From positions 1 through 32,806 of the forward strand of contig CABXTT010000013.1 of the NCBI GenBank assembly GCA_902515155.1: DNA of 32,806 nucleotides, given 5' to 3'. Positions within the stretch are counted from its first letter, which is position 1, and every line of letters starts with the position of its first letter. The position numbers and the translations under genes are program-made. The notes below the pieces were generated by a model, which searched no databases, was not told where the DNA came from, and saw only the letters and a list, made by a program, of their open reading frames with translations. This stretch comes from an uncultured SAR86 cluster bacterium (lineage in GTDB: Bacteria; Pseudomonadota; Gammaproteobacteria; Magnimaribacterales; D2472). This document shows, piece by piece, positions 1 through 8,547 of the stretch.

Positions 1-453
1 TCTGTCCTAAAAGATTTACAAAATGACTATCCTGATATGTTTAAAATTTTATGCACCTTCCCAGTTCCATTTAGAGAGTTTGATGAAAAAAATGAAACTT
101 TCGCGAATGAACCCATTGTAAGGTTAAACTCTCAAAATAAAATTATTGGATTTAGATTTTCAAACCAGTTGATGCAAATGATTAACCCACAAATGCATGA
201 TTTAGACTCATTTTATTTGGCTTATCATGAGCTTTGCAACAGATTAAATAGTGAAAAGTATAAATCAAAATTTCGACTTAAATCAGGTCATATACTTTTA
301 GTTTATGGTCATAGAGTTTTACATGGTAGATGTGAATTTACGCCTAATGGAAGACGTCATCTTCAAGATGCTTATTACGAAATGGATAACGTTGAAAATA
401 ATTTAGTTCTATATAAAAATCAAATAGGAAATCAAATTGATAAAAAAAGTTGA
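1..453 (+). CDS. Gamma-butyrobetaine dioxygenase-like Fe(II)/2-oxoglutarate oxygenase, 3' part (TmpA-like candidate)
   Basis: The reading frame is open from base 1, so this is the C-terminal 150 residues of a gene cut by the window edge; the first internal ATG (position 37) is not a true start. The sequence fits the end of the TauD/TfdA fold as found in gamma-butyrobetaine dioxygenases: an 'YPDMFKIL..FPVPFR' segment, then the hallmark 'GHRVLHGR' (bases 307-330), whose second His (codon 322-324) should be the distal iron ligand and whose final Arg should bind 2-oxoglutarate, then 'GRRHLQDAYYEMD'. Family members hydroxylate trimethylammonium compounds. The next gene encodes an HD-type diiron oxygenase and overlaps it by 17 bases, so the natural reading is a two-step oxidative pathway such as TmpA/TmpB on 2-(trimethylammonio)ethylphosphonate. 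Carnitine-type metabolism is the alternative. The family call is firm; the substrate is inferred. Confidence 0.85.
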   Translation, partial: SVLKDLQNDYPDMFKILCTFPVPFREFDEKNETFANEPIVRLNSQNKIIGFRFSNQLMQMINPQMHDLDSFYLAYHELCNRLNSEKYKSKFRLKSGHILLVYGHRVLHGRCEFTPNGRRHLQDAYYEMDNVENNLVLYKNQIGNQIDKKS

Positions 454-994
454 ATTTACATCAATGAATGATGGTACAAAAAATGATTATGATCTCATAG
501 CAATCCATGATTCTCAAAATGAAAGACAGTTATTAGATAGAATTATTAATTGGCTTAAAATGATGGACGGAGAATCCCCATATAAAATCAGTAGATTACA
601 GCATTGCTTGCAAACTGCCACAAGAGCAGAAAATGATGGCGCAGACACAGAAACAATAGTTTGTGCTCTAATGCATGATATTGGAGATGTCATATCTCCA
701 TCAAATCATTCTCAAGTTTCTGCAGCATTGCTTAGGCCATATGTTAGCAAAAAAAATTACTGGATAGTTTTAAATCATGGATTATTTCAGGGGTATTACT
801 GGATGCATCATTATGATGAGAATAGAAACCTTAGAGATAAGTATAAAGACCATCCTTATTATCAAGATTGTGTAGATTTTTGTTCTAAATGGGATCAGAA
901 ATCGTTTGATCCAGACTTTGAAACAAAGCCTTTAGAATATTTCAAGCCAATGATAAAAGAAATTTTTTCAAGAGAGCCTAGACCATTTGTTTAA
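437..994 (+). CDS. HD-domain mixed-valent diiron oxygenase, PhnZ/TmpB-like
   Basis: A 185-residue HD-domain protein with a complete six-ligand diiron set in family order: H56, H80-D81, H91, H114 and D153. The 24-residue step from first His to HD pair matches PhnZ as I remember it (H34 to H58). The core reads 'HCLQTATRAENDGAD' then 'CALMHDIGD', and later 'FQGYYWMHHYD' and 'WDQKSFDP', typical of HD proteins linked to phosphonate degradation. Such enzymes use O2 to cleave a C-P bond in a 1-hydroxyphosphonate that a 2OG oxygenase has made. E46 and Y49 occupy the -10 and -7 positions relative to the first His, where PhnZ has Tyr and Glu. I chose the TTG at 437 because AGGA (426-429) sits 7 bases upstream and the overlap implies translational coupling; ATG 464 is the alternative. 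Product assignment is inference from fold and neighbour. Confidence 0.8.
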   Translation: MIKKVEFTSMNDGTKNDYDLIAIHDSQNERQLLDRIINWLKMMDGESPYKISRLQHCLQTATRAENDGADTETIVCALMHDIGDVISPSNHSQVSAALLRPYVSKKNYWIVLNHGLFQGYYWMHHYDENRNLRDKYKDHPYYQDCVDFCSKWDQKSFDPDFETKPLEYFKPMIKEIFSREPRPFV

Positions 995-998
995 ATGT

Positions 999-2480
999 TT
1001 AAGTACCACAGAATGTTCTGTAAGGAATGTCAGATTCAGGAGGTGGTCCTGAAAATGATTCAAGTCCAAAAACCTCATCATAAGGATTTTGCAATATTGA
1101 ATATAAATTGGTAAATGGCTCTATATTATCATCAGATACTGCTGCTTTGAGAGCTTCTTCAACTTTGTGATTTCTCGGAATATAAATGGGATTTACTTTG
1201 TTCATTGAAAATGCAATTTTCTCATAATCAATTCCTTCTTGAGATAATCTTTCTTGCCAAGTCATCATCCAGCCATCAAACCTTCTAGAATTATTAAATA
1301 ATTTTTTAATTGATTTACTGTCTCCAATTAATGACTTTGCTAGTAATCTAAAGGTAATAGTGAAATCAACTTTTTCCTCCTCCATTATTTCAAGAAAGCC
1401 TATAATTAGTTCAACATCATTTTGTTCTTCTTTTGATAGACCTATTTTTGATCTCATTATGCTTAACCAATAGTTTGTATATACAGGTTTTATTAATTGA
1501 AGGACCTCAGTAAGCAACTTAATAGACTCATCTTTATTTTTACTAATTAAAGGTAGTAAAGCTTCTGCTAATCTCGTTAAATTCCAGGTTAATATTCCTG
1601 GTTGATTTCCATATGCATACCTTCCATTAGCATCAATCGAACTAAATACTGTCGATGGATTGTAAATATCCATAAAAGCGCATGGTCCATAGTCGATTGT
1701 TTCACCAGATATAGTCATGTTATCTGTATTCATCACACCATGAACGAAGCCAATACTCATCCATTTAGCTACTAAAGATGCTTGTTCGTTACAAACAGCA
1801 GCAAAAAAGGCTAAGTAAGGATTTTCTACATCTGCAGTTTCTGGAAAATGTCTATTGATAGAGTAATCTGCTAATTTCTTAATTACATTCTTGTCTTCTA
1901 ATTTGCTTGCATATTCAAAGGTCCCAATTCTGATATGACTTGCTGCCACTCTTGTTAGTATGCCTCCTGGCAAAATATCTTCTCTCAAAACATTTTCTCC
2001 AGTTTTAACCGCAGCAAGTGATCTCGAAGTTGGTATACCTAGAGCATGCATACTTTCACTAATAAGATATTCTCTTAACACTGGTCCCAAAGCTGACTTA
2101 CCATCTCCTCTTCTTGAAAATGGGGTTTGCCCACAGCCTTTTAATTGAATATCTCTTCTGAGTTTATTTGCATCAATTACCTCGCCAAGAAGGATAGCTC
2201 TTCCATCTCCCATCTTAGGATTGTAATGACCAAATTGATGACCTGCATAAGCTTGAGAAATCTGAATTGATCCTATTGGAGCTTTATTACCTGAAAAAAA
2301 TTGCAATCCTTCATCAGAGTTAAGGTGCAAAGGATTAAGATTTAGTTCTTCTGCTAACTGATAGTTAAAGAATAGCATCGAAGGTGATGAAACAGATTCA
2401 GGCCTACATTTTTCATATAAACTACCTAAACTATCAACAAAAGAATGTTCGAAACTAAAATTTAATTTATCTTCTAACAT
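999..2480 (-). CDS. selO: Protein adenylyltransferase SelO (YdiU family)
   Basis: A full-length (493 aa) SelO pseudokinase-fold enzyme that transfers AMP from ATP to Ser/Thr/Tyr of proteins, with a proposed role in redox stress. Visible hallmarks: 'AYAGHQFGHYNPKMGDGRA' (78-95), the lysine in 'QLKG' (K114), 'GQTPFSRRGDG' (117-127), 'GVMNTDNM' with the probable catalytic D253, and the metal-binding 'TIDYGP' (D263). A Cys lies third from the C-terminus (C491), the position of the regulatory Cys or selenocysteine in the family. The position matching E. coli Cys272, its disulfide partner as I recall, appears to be Ser (near residue 280), though C267 lies close by. Only 2 bases separate it from the upstream nitroreductase gene, so the two are probably one transcript. 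It converges on the HD gene with 4 bases between stops. Confidence 0.93.
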   Translation of the reverse strand: MLEDKLNFSFEHSFVDSLGSLYEKCRPESVSSPSMLFFNYQLAEELNLNPLHLNSDEGLQFFSGNKAPIGSIQISQAYAGHQFGHYNPKMGDGRAILLGEVIDANKLRRDIQLKGCGQTPFSRRGDGKSALGPVLREYLISESMHALGIPTSRSLAAVKTGENVLREDILPGGILTRVAASHIRIGTFEYASKLEDKNVIKKLADYSINRHFPETADVENPYLAFFAAVCNEQASLVAKWMSIGFVHGVMNTDNMTISGETIDYGPCAFMDIYNPSTVFSSIDANGRYAYGNQPGILTWNLTRLAEALLPLISKNKDESIKLLTEVLQLIKPVYTNYWLSIMRSKIGLSKEEQNDVELIIGFLEIMEEEKVDFTITFRLLAKSLIGDSKSIKKLFNNSRRFDGWMMTWQERLSQEGIDYEKIAFSMNKVNPIYIPRNHKVEEALKAAVSDDNIEPFTNLYSILQNPYDEVFGLESFSGPPPESDIPYRTFCGT

Positions 2481-2482
2481 TC

Positions 2483-3148
2483 TTAGTCAATAAAAGAAGT
2501 AAACGCATCTATACTATCTCTTGAAGTCCTATAATTATTAATTGGATGCTCATTATTTGGATAACCCATAGCAATTCCACACCAAATCATTTCATTATTA
2601 GGACAATCAATAACTTTTTTAACCGTTTTTGGATAAATAGACCAAGACTCTTGAAGACATACTCCTAAACCTTCATCAATAGCAGTAAGCCATAAATTTT
2701 GCAGGAACATGCCAACATGACCCCATCCATTTTGAGCAAATGATTTATCTATGGTTACAATCATTCCAATTGGTGCTCCAAAAAATTTAAAATTTTCTCT
2801 TACCTGTTTCAATCTAGTATCGATATCATCTCTTGCAATTGATAAAGCGTCATACATATCTGCTGCGCATTGAGACCTTCTTTTTTTATACTCTTCTGCT
2901 AAAGGTTTTGGATAAATCTCGAATTCGATATCCTCTTGAACTCCGGTATCGTAATTATTCAAGGCTTGAGTTATTAGTTCATTTTTAGAATTATTTCCAA
3001 GCACATAAACCTTCCAAGGCTGTATGTTTCCTCCAGATGGCGCAGAATTGGCAGTATCTAAGATAGACTTTACTTTTTCAAAACCAACATCTTTATCTAA
3101 AAAACTTCTTACTGAATATCTAGATTCTATTAATTGTTTTATATTCAT
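2483..3148 (-). CDS. Nitroreductase family FMN flavoprotein
   Basis: A 221-residue nitroreductase-family protein, the usual length. The N-terminal 'SRYSVRSF' (9-16) is the FMN-phosphate-binding signature, and 'APSGGNIQPWKVYVL' (36-50) is the second FMN-contact motif. Near the C-terminus 'GIAMGYPN' is the third typical block. The family catalyses NAD(P)H-dependent two-electron reductions of nitro compounds, quinones or enones as an FMN homodimer; the physiological substrate cannot be read from sequence. It is the first gene of a likely two-gene unit with selO and is divergent from the acyl-CoA ligase gene across 77 bases. The base run just before its ATG has no Shine-Dalgarno sequence. Confidence 0.9.
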   Translation of the reverse strand: MNIKQLIESRYSVRSFLDKDVGFEKVKSILDTANSAPSGGNIQPWKVYVLGNNSKNELITQALNNYDTGVQEDIEFEIYPKPLAEEYKKRRSQCAADMYDALSIARDDIDTRLKQVRENFKFFGAPIGMIVTIDKSFAQNGWGHVGMFLQNLWLTAIDEGLGVCLQESWSIYPKTVKKVIDCPNNEMIWCGIAMGYPNNEHPINNYRTSRDSIDAFTSFID

Positions 3149-3166
3149 ATTTTTTCTATTATTTTA

Positions 3167-3196
3167 TTAACAATTCATTGTTGCTTCTTATATAAT
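3167..3196 (+). promoter_or_regulatory. Sigma-70-type promoter for the acyl-CoA ligase gene
   Basis: TTAACA (3167-3172, 5 of 6 consensus), an 18-base spacer and a perfect TATAAT (3191-3196). Transcription would start near 3203, leaving a leader of about 23 bases that carries AGGGA (3214-3218) 7 bases before the ATG at 3226. The fit to consensus is good; no experimental support is available from sequence alone. Confidence 0.6.
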
Positions 3197-3225
3197 TTAT
3201 ATCAATCAATTTTAGGGATAATCAT

Positions 3226-4842
3226 ATGAACGGAGATATGCAAAAGTGGACACCAAATATAGCTAGCATTATTGAACATGCTAAGGAATTCCATCCTACA
3301 AAGGAAGTAATAAGCAGGATGGTATCAGGTGAGGTCCATAGAACTAACTACGAAGAAGTTTGCATTAGATCAAGAAAACTTGCTTCTGCATTAGAAAAGG
3401 ATGGATATAAAAAAGGTGATGTACTTGCAACAATAGCCTTAAATACTTATAGACATTTAGAAATGTACTATGGTATTTCTGGTATGGGTGCAATTTGTCA
3501 TACTTTAAATTTCAGACTTCACCCCGAACAGGCTGTTTACATTATTAATCATGCTGAAGACAAAATAATTTTTTGTGAAGCTCCTTTTATACCAATTATG
3601 GAAGGACTAAAAGATCAGCTTCCTTGTGTTGAAAAATATATTATTCTTTGTGATGAATCAGATATGCCTGAAACAGGTCTAAAGAATGCTATTTCTTACG
3701 AAGAATATATCAAAGATGGAGATGAAAATTATGAATGGCCAGCAATGGATGACGATGCTGCTTGTGGACTTTGTTATACGTCTGGTACTACCGGTAATCC
3801 AAAAGGAGTACTGTATTCACATAAATCAAATATTCTTCATGCACAAGCCTCACTTACAGCAATGAGCATAAGTCCTAATGAAACTATATTGATGGTCGTT
3901 CCATTATTTCATGTCTTAGCATGGGGAATTCCATACTATGGTCCCATGTATGGATCCAAACTCGTCATGCCTGGAATGCAGATGGAAGGGGAGCCCTTAT
4001 ATGATCTTATTGAAAAAGAGGAAGTTACTCTAGCATTTGGTGTTCCAACTATTTGGATGGGACTACTCGCTTACTGCAGAGATAACAATAAAATTTTAAG
4101 TTCAGTAACCAATACAATTATTGGCGGAGCTGCATTATCTTTATCAACTCTTCAAGAATTTGATGAAGTGCATGATGTAAATGTTATTCATGCTTGGGGT
4201 ATGACAGAGATGAGTCCTTTAGGAACTACAAATGTTCCTACTCCACAAATGGATAAAATGACTAAAGAAGAAAAATATGCTGTTCAATTAAAGCAGGGTA
4301 AGCCAATATATGGAGTTGAACTAAAAGTTGTAGATGATGCCGGGGTTGAGCTTCCAAAAGATGGAAAATCGCAAGGCCACTTAATGGTAAGAGGGCCATG
4401 GATTTTGCAAAGATATTTTAAAGCAGAACAAGATGCTGTTGATGAAAATGGTTGGTTTGATACGGGGGATATTTCTGTCTTAGATCAAGATGGTTACATG
4501 ACAATTAAAGATAGAGCAAAGGATGTTATAAAGTCTGGCGGAGAGTGGATCAGCTCCATTGACCTTGAAAATGCTGCTTTTGGACATCCTGAAATAGCAG
4601 AAGCATGTGTTGTTGGCATACCTCACCCTAAATGGGATGAAAGACCAATGCTATTTGTTGTTACAAATGATGGAGAGCCCATTGAAAAAGATAGTATTCT
4701 AGAATTTCTCGCTTCAAAAGTAGCTAAATGGTGGTTGCCTGATGAAATAGTTTTTATGAAAGAATTGCCACATGGAGCAACTGGAAAACTTCAAAAGTTT
4801 GAATTGAGAGATGAATATAATAATCATTATATGGACAAATAG
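3226..4842 (+). CDS. Acyl-CoA ligase (AlkK/DmdB-like AMP-forming synthetase)
   Basis: A full-length (538 aa) ANL-superfamily enzyme that activates a carboxylic acid to acyl-AMP and then acyl-CoA. The P-loop-like A3 motif '[11 protein letters not shown]' is at 184-194. '[14 protein letters not shown]' carries the adenine-binding region, 'WFDTGDI' the ribose-binding Asp, and '[13 protein letters not shown]' the hinge. The catalytic Lys is K521 in '[11 protein letters not shown]'. The '[15 protein letters not shown]' and '[11 protein letters not shown]' segments are typical of the medium-chain ligase AlkK and the methylmercaptopropionate-CoA ligase DmdB, which sequence alone does not separate. 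AGGGA lies 7 bases before the ATG. The stop codon abuts the ATG of the MaoC-type hydratase, so both probably act on the same CoA-linked substrate. Confidence 0.9.
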   Translation: MNGDMQKWTPNIASIIEHAKEFHPTKEVISRMVSGEVHRTNYEEVCIRSRKLASALEKDGYKKGDVLATIALNTYRHLEMYYGISGMGAICHTLNFRLHPEQAVYIINHAEDKIIFCEAPFIPIMEGLKDQLPCVEKYIILCDESDMPETGLKNAISYEEYIKDGDENYEWPAMDDDAACGLCYTSGTTGNPKGVLYSHKSNILHAQASLTAMSISPNETILMVVPLFHVLAWGIPYYGPMYGSKLVMPGMQMEGEPLYDLIEKEEVTLAFGVPTIWMGLLAYCRDNNKILSSVTNTIIGGAALSLSTLQEFDEVHDVNVIHAWGMTEMSPLGTTNVPTPQMDKMTKEEKYAVQLKQGKPIYGVELKVVDDAGVELPKDGKSQGHLMVRGPWILQRYFKAEQDAVDENGWFDTGDISVLDQDGYMTIKDRAKDVIKSGGEWISSIDLENAAFGHPEIAEACVVGIPHPKWDERPMLFVVTNDGEPIEKDSILEFLASKVAKWWLPDEIVFMKELPHGATGKLQKFELRDEYNNHYMDK

Positions 4843-5304
4843 ATGCTTAAAATTATTAAACCGTCAGAAATAGAATCAGCCATAGGTACTGAAATTGGAA
4901 CTTCAGAGTGGGTAACAATCAATCAGGATATGATTGATAAATTTGCAGAAGCAACAATGGATAACCAATTTATTCATGTAGATCCTGAACAAGCAGCACC
5001 AATTTTTGGATCTACTATTGCTCATGGCTTTCTTTCTCTTTCCTTGGTAGCTGGAATACCATTTAATCAAGAGATGGGATTAGTTATAGAGGGAACAAAA
5101 ATGGGCCTTAATTATGGGCTTGATAAGGTCAGATTTTTAAGTCCAGTACCGGTTAATTCTGAAGTAAGAATAATTATGAAGTGTCTTGATATCACTGAGA
5201 AGAATGTTAATCAATACTTGATGAAAACCGAAGTTACGATGGAGATAAAGGGTGTTGAAAAGCCTGCTTATGTGGCAGTAACATTAAGCATGTTTGTGCT
5301 TTAA
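4843..5304 (+). CDS. MaoC-like (R)-specific enoyl-CoA hydratase
   Basis: A 153-residue single-hotdog MaoC-domain protein. The hydratase signature is visible as 'ATMDNQFIHVDP' with the likely catalytic dyad D40 and H45, followed by 'GSTIAHGFLSLSL' (56-68), which forms the CoA-binding central helix. Family members add water to trans-2-enoyl-CoA to give (R)-3-hydroxyacyl-CoA, in fatty-acid breakdown or special CoA pathways. Its ATG directly follows the stop of the acyl-CoA ligase gene, so translation is probably coupled and the two form a small operon. The 3' end lies 7 bases from the convergent gatB stop, with no room for a terminator. NodN-type hydratases look similar; the chain length handled is unknown. 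Confidence 0.9.
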   Translation: MLKIIKPSEIESAIGTEIGTSEWVTINQDMIDKFAEATMDNQFIHVDPEQAAPIFGSTIAHGFLSLSLVAGIPFNQEMGLVIEGTKMGLNYGLDKVRFLSPVPVNSEVRIIMKCLDITEKNVNQYLMKTEVTMEIKGVEKPAYVAVTLSMFVL

Positions 5305-5311
5305 TAGTTTT

Positions 5312-6739
5312 TTAATTAAGTAGCTTTCTAAGTATCTCATTTACACTTTGAGGATTTGCTTTACCTTGAGTTTCTTTCATCACTTGACCAACAAAGAAAC
5401 CAAATAACTTATCTTTTCCACATCTATAGGCTTCAACTTGCCCAGGATTGTCATTAATAATTTTATTAGCTATGCTCTCTAAAATAGACTCATCTTGAAT
5501 CTGCACTAAACCTTTTTCTTTAATTATATTGTCTACATCATTCCCAGATTCCCAAATATCTTCGAGGACTGACTTAGCAATCTTTCCAGATATAGTCTTA
5601 TCCGAGATCCTTTCAATTAACGTAGCAAAATTAATTGAAGTTAATTTAGAATCCTCTATATCAATATTATCTTTATTTAGAAGAGCGCTAACATCTCCAA
5701 CCAGCCAATTAGCTACTAATTTTGAATCGTCTGTTTTTGAGCAAGCATCTTCAAACATATTTGCCATTGTCTTGGATGACGAAATTATTTTTGCTTCGGA
5801 TTCTTCTAAATTAGCCTCAGAAATATATCTTTTTTCTTTCTGACCAGGAAGTTCTGGAAGATTTTCTTTAATTTCATTTAATTCCTCATCAGTTATAACA
5901 ACGGGAAGTAAATCAGGGCAGGGGAAATATCTATAGTCATTAGCTTCTTCTTTTGATCTCATTGATCTAGTCTCATTTTTTACGTTGTCATATAGACGAG
6001 TTTCTTGAACTACAGATTCTCCAGATTCAATGACTCTAATTTGTCTTTCTATCTCAAAGTTAATTGCTTTCTCGATAAACTTAAATGAATTCAAATTTTT
6101 AATTTCTGCTCTTGTTCCTAATTCTTTATCTTCAGTTTTCTTAATTGAAACATTTACATCACATCTCATAGACCCTTGAGCCATTATCCCATCACATATA
6201 TCTAAAAAAGTTACAAGTTGTTTTACAGCTTTAAAATAAGCAACTGCTTCTTTGGCATTAGATATTTCTGGCTCAGAAACTATCTCTAATAGTGGCGTAC
6301 CAGCCCTATTTAAATCAACTCCAGTTTCTCCTTCAAAAAGATCATGAATAGATTTTCCAGCATCTTCTTCTAAATGCGCCCTTGTGATATTAATAATCTT
6401 TTCCTGATCTCCAACCATTATTTTAATTGAACCTTTGCCAACAATTGGCATTCCCATTTGAGTAATTTGATAACCTTTTGGTAAATCAGGATAAAAATAA
6501 TTTTTTCTATCAAAAGATGATGTTTGATTAATTTCTGCATTTGTAGCTAAACCAAAACGTATTGCTTTATAAAATGCATCCTTGTTGGCTACTGGAAGAA
6601 CTCCTGGTAGTCCCATATCAATCAAATCGACATGAGTATTTGGCTCGGCACCAAATCCTGTCGAGCCTCCAGAGAATAGCTTTGACTCAGTAGAAAGTTG
6701 AACATGAATTTCCAATCCTATTACAGTCTCCCAACTCAT
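5312..6739 (-). CDS. gatB: Asp-tRNA(Asn)/Glu-tRNA(Gln) amidotransferase subunit B
   Basis: GatB (475 aa, normal length) is the kinase and tRNA-binding subunit of GatCAB, which amidates mischarged Glu-tRNA(Gln) and/or Asp-tRNA(Asn). The N-terminus 'WETVIGLEIHVQL' is the family signature. 'YFYPDLPKGYQITQ' and 'RAHLEEDAGKSIHD' are the conserved catalytic-domain blocks, and 'NDYRYFPCPDL' follows. The C-terminal part (about 330-475) is the helical and YqeY-like tRNA-binding tail, ending 'GKANPQSVNEILRKLL'. I start it at ATG 6739, giving a TGATG overlap with the gatA stop and matching other GatB N-termini. An in-frame TTG one codon upstream is less likely. It is the last gene of gatC-gatA-gatB. Confidence 0.97.
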   Translation of the reverse strand: MSWETVIGLEIHVQLSTESKLFSGGSTGFGAEPNTHVDLIDMGLPGVLPVANKDAFYKAIRFGLATNAEINQTSSFDRKNYFYPDLPKGYQITQMGMPIVGKGSIKIMVGDQEKIINITRAHLEEDAGKSIHDLFEGETGVDLNRAGTPLLEIVSEPEISNAKEAVAYFKAVKQLVTFLDICDGIMAQGSMRCDVNVSIKKTEDKELGTRAEIKNLNSFKFIEKAINFEIERQIRVIESGESVVQETRLYDNVKNETRSMRSKEEANDYRYFPCPDLLPVVITDEELNEIKENLPELPGQKEKRYISEANLEESEAKIISSSKTMANMFEDACSKTDDSKLVANWLVGDVSALLNKDNIDIEDSKLTSINFATLIERISDKTISGKIAKSVLEDIWESGNDVDNIIKEKGLVQIQDESILESIANKIINDNPGQVEAYRCGKDKLFGFFVGQVMKETQGKANPQSVNEILRKLLN

Positions 6740-8190
6740 CAATTTATATCCCCACTTGGTGTTTTTAAGTGCCAGTCTGAAGAAATTTGGAAATTATGAG
6801 CAATTTGAAGAAGCTTACTTTCTTGTAAAAAATTACCAATTAATTGAAGTCCTATTGGTTTACCATCAACCATTCCATTAGGAATAGATAGTGCAGGTAA
6901 GCCAGCTAAATTAGCAGGGATTGTAAACAAGTCTTCAAGATACATCTGTATTGGATCATCACCCTTAGATCCTGAGCTAAATGCTGCGCCTCGTGTTGTT
7001 GGTGTCATAATGGTGTCTACTTTTTTAAAAGCATTATCAAAATCATTTTTAATTAATCTTCTTACTTGTTGAGCCTTTTTATAATATGCATCATAAAATC
7101 CTGCAGACAGAACATAAGAACCTATCAGAATTCTTCTTTTAACTTCATCTCCAAAACCTTCAGATCTTGTTCTGATATAAAGATCTTCTAGATTTTGAGG
7201 ATTTTCACATCTTTTACCAAATTTAACTCCATCAAATCTTGATAGATTTGATGAGCATTCAGCAGGAGCAACTACATAATATGTAGGCACAGATAACGAA
7301 ATATTTGGTAAAGATATCTCTACAAATTCAGCTCCAAGAGATTCATAATGCTTTTTTGATTCTTCAAATACTTGTGCAACGCTATTATCAAGCATTGATA
7401 AATCAAACTCTTTTACGATTCCTATTTTTAAGCCTTTAATTGAAGTTGAAAGATCAGAGGTAAAGTCAGGAATTTCTTCATCGAGTGAAGTTGTATCCCT
7501 AAGGTCATGTGAACACATTTCATTGAGCATAATCGCACAATCCTCTGCAGTTCTTGCCATTGGTCCGGCTTGATCAAGACTTGAGGCAAAAGCAATCATT
7601 CCCCATCTTGATATTCTTCCATATGTTGGTTTTAATCCAGTTATTCCACACAGAGATGCAGGTTGTCGGATCGATCCGCCTGTATCTGTTCCAGTTGCTG
7701 CAGAGACTATTCCTGCTGCAACTGCTGCTGCAGAGCCTCCTGAACTTCCGCCTGGAACTAAATTACTTCCCCATGGGTTTGCTACATTTCCATAGAAACT
7801 CGTTTCATTAGATGAACCCATGGCAAATTCGTCCATATTTGTTTTTCCTATTGATATACATCCAGCATTTTCTAAATTCTCAATAACAGTAGCAGAATAG
7901 GGTGGTATAAAGTTTGAAAGCATTTTTGAACCGCAAGTGGTTCTTAAATCTTTTGTACAAAAAAGATCTTTCTGAGCTATTGGGATACCAGCTAAATTAC
8001 CTGAAGATTTATTTTTATCTAATTCTTCAGCTTTTTTTAAACTCATTTCTTCATTTAATGTAACAAAAGCATTCAAATGAACATTTGATTTAATTAATGA
8101 ATATGTATCTTTAACTAATTCTTTATTAGAAATATCTTTATTTTTAAGCATTGTTAAAAGATCTTTAATGGTTTTAAATTGAATGCTCAT
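6739..8190 (-). CDS. gatA: Asp-tRNA(Asn)/Glu-tRNA(Gln) amidotransferase subunit A
   Basis: GatA (483 aa) is the glutaminase subunit that releases ammonia for the GatB site. The amidase-signature catalytic triad is intact: K74 in 'AQKDLF', cis-Ser S149 in '[15 protein letters not shown]' and nucleophile S173 in '[14 protein letters not shown]'. The spacings of 75 and 24 residues equal those I remember for S. aureus GatA. '[16 protein letters not shown]' is another strongly conserved block. The start overlaps the gatC stop by 4 bases (ATGA) and the stop overlaps the gatB ATG by one base, so the three subunits are translationally coupled, fitting a 1:1:1 complex. Confidence 0.97.
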   Translation of the reverse strand: MSIQFKTIKDLLTMLKNKDISNKELVKDTYSLIKSNVHLNAFVTLNEEMSLKKAEELDKNKSSGNLAGIPIAQKDLFCTKDLRTTCGSKMLSNFIPPYSATVIENLENAGCISIGKTNMDEFAMGSSNETSFYGNVANPWGSNLVPGGSSGGSAAAVAAGIVSAATGTDTGGSIRQPASLCGITGLKPTYGRISRWGMIAFASSLDQAGPMARTAEDCAIMLNEMCSHDLRDTTSLDEEIPDFTSDLSTSIKGLKIGIVKEFDLSMLDNSVAQVFEESKKHYESLGAEFVEISLPNISLSVPTYYVVAPAECSSNLSRFDGVKFGKRCENPQNLEDLYIRTRSEGFGDEVKRRILIGSYVLSAGFYDAYYKKAQQVRRLIKNDFDNAFKKVDTIMTPTTRGAAFSSGSKGDDPIQMYLEDLFTIPANLAGLPALSIPNGMVDGKPIGLQLIGNFLQESKLLQIAHNFQISSDWHLKTPSGDIN

Positions 8191-8468
8191 TCAACCACCC
8201 TTGGGACTAAAAAATAATCCTCATTAGATTCAGGCGCTCTCTCAAGAAAGGTATCTTTTCTATTTTTTGCTGTGACTTTATCATCTCTTGTTTTAGCAGT
8301 TTTCTCTAAAGGGTTAGTCAAAACACTAATTCCATTAGTATCAACAGAGTCGAGTTGATCTACAAACTTTATAATGTTTTCAAGATCTTTAGTAATTTTG
8401 TCTTCATTTTTTGGATCAATCGCTAGTCTTGATAGATAAGCAATGGTTGTAACTGTTTTCTTGTCCAT
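8187..8468 (-). CDS. gatC: Asp-tRNA(Asn)/Glu-tRNA(Gln) amidotransferase subunit C
   Basis: GatC (93 aa) is the small belt-like subunit that stabilises GatA-GatB. Visible features are the N-terminal helix with 'IAYLSRLAI', the '[11 protein letters not shown]' helix, '[14 protein letters not shown]' corresponding to the conserved 'PLRxDxV' region, and the C-terminal '[17 protein letters not shown]', nearly identical to the family consensus. It is first in gatCAB and divergent from mreB. The ATG has no Shine-Dalgarno sequence, and a TATAAT lies 12 bases upstream on the minus strand, so the leader would be only about 5 bases. Confidence 0.96.
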   Translation of the reverse strand: MDKKTVTTIAYLSRLAIDPKNEDKITKDLENIIKFVDQLDSVDTNGISVLTNPLEKTAKTRDDKVTAKNRKDTFLERAPESNEDYFLVPRVVE

Positions 8469-8480
8469 ATATAGGATATT

Positions 8481-8486
8481 ATTATA
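8481..8486 (-). promoter_or_regulatory. Probable -10 box of gatCAB
   Basis: On the minus strand this reads TATAAT, 12 bases before the gatC ATG. A TTGAGT lies 19 bases further upstream, which is a long spacer, so the -35 is weak. Predicted start of transcription leaves a leader of roughly 5 bases. Confidence 0.45.
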
Positions 8487-8490
8487 AATT

Positions 8491-8513
8491 AGTTGAGCGA
8501 TGTTAACTCAACT
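8491..8513. repeat. 7-bp inverted repeat in the gatC-mreB intergenic region
   Basis: AGTTGAG (8491-8497), a 9-base spacer and CTCAACT (8507-8513) form a perfect inverted repeat between the divergent gatCAB and mreBCD units. It could be a dimeric-regulator operator or an RNA hairpin upstream of mreB. No known operator is recognised. Confidence 0.4.
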
Positions 8514-8547
8514 TAATAGTTATTTACATATATTTAAAGGGAATACC

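Noticed and set aside
8500-8547. Upstream in-frame ATG that would extend MreB by 16 residues
   Set aside because: The extension matches no MreB; GTG 8548 has AAAGGGA at ideal distance and gives the family's length.
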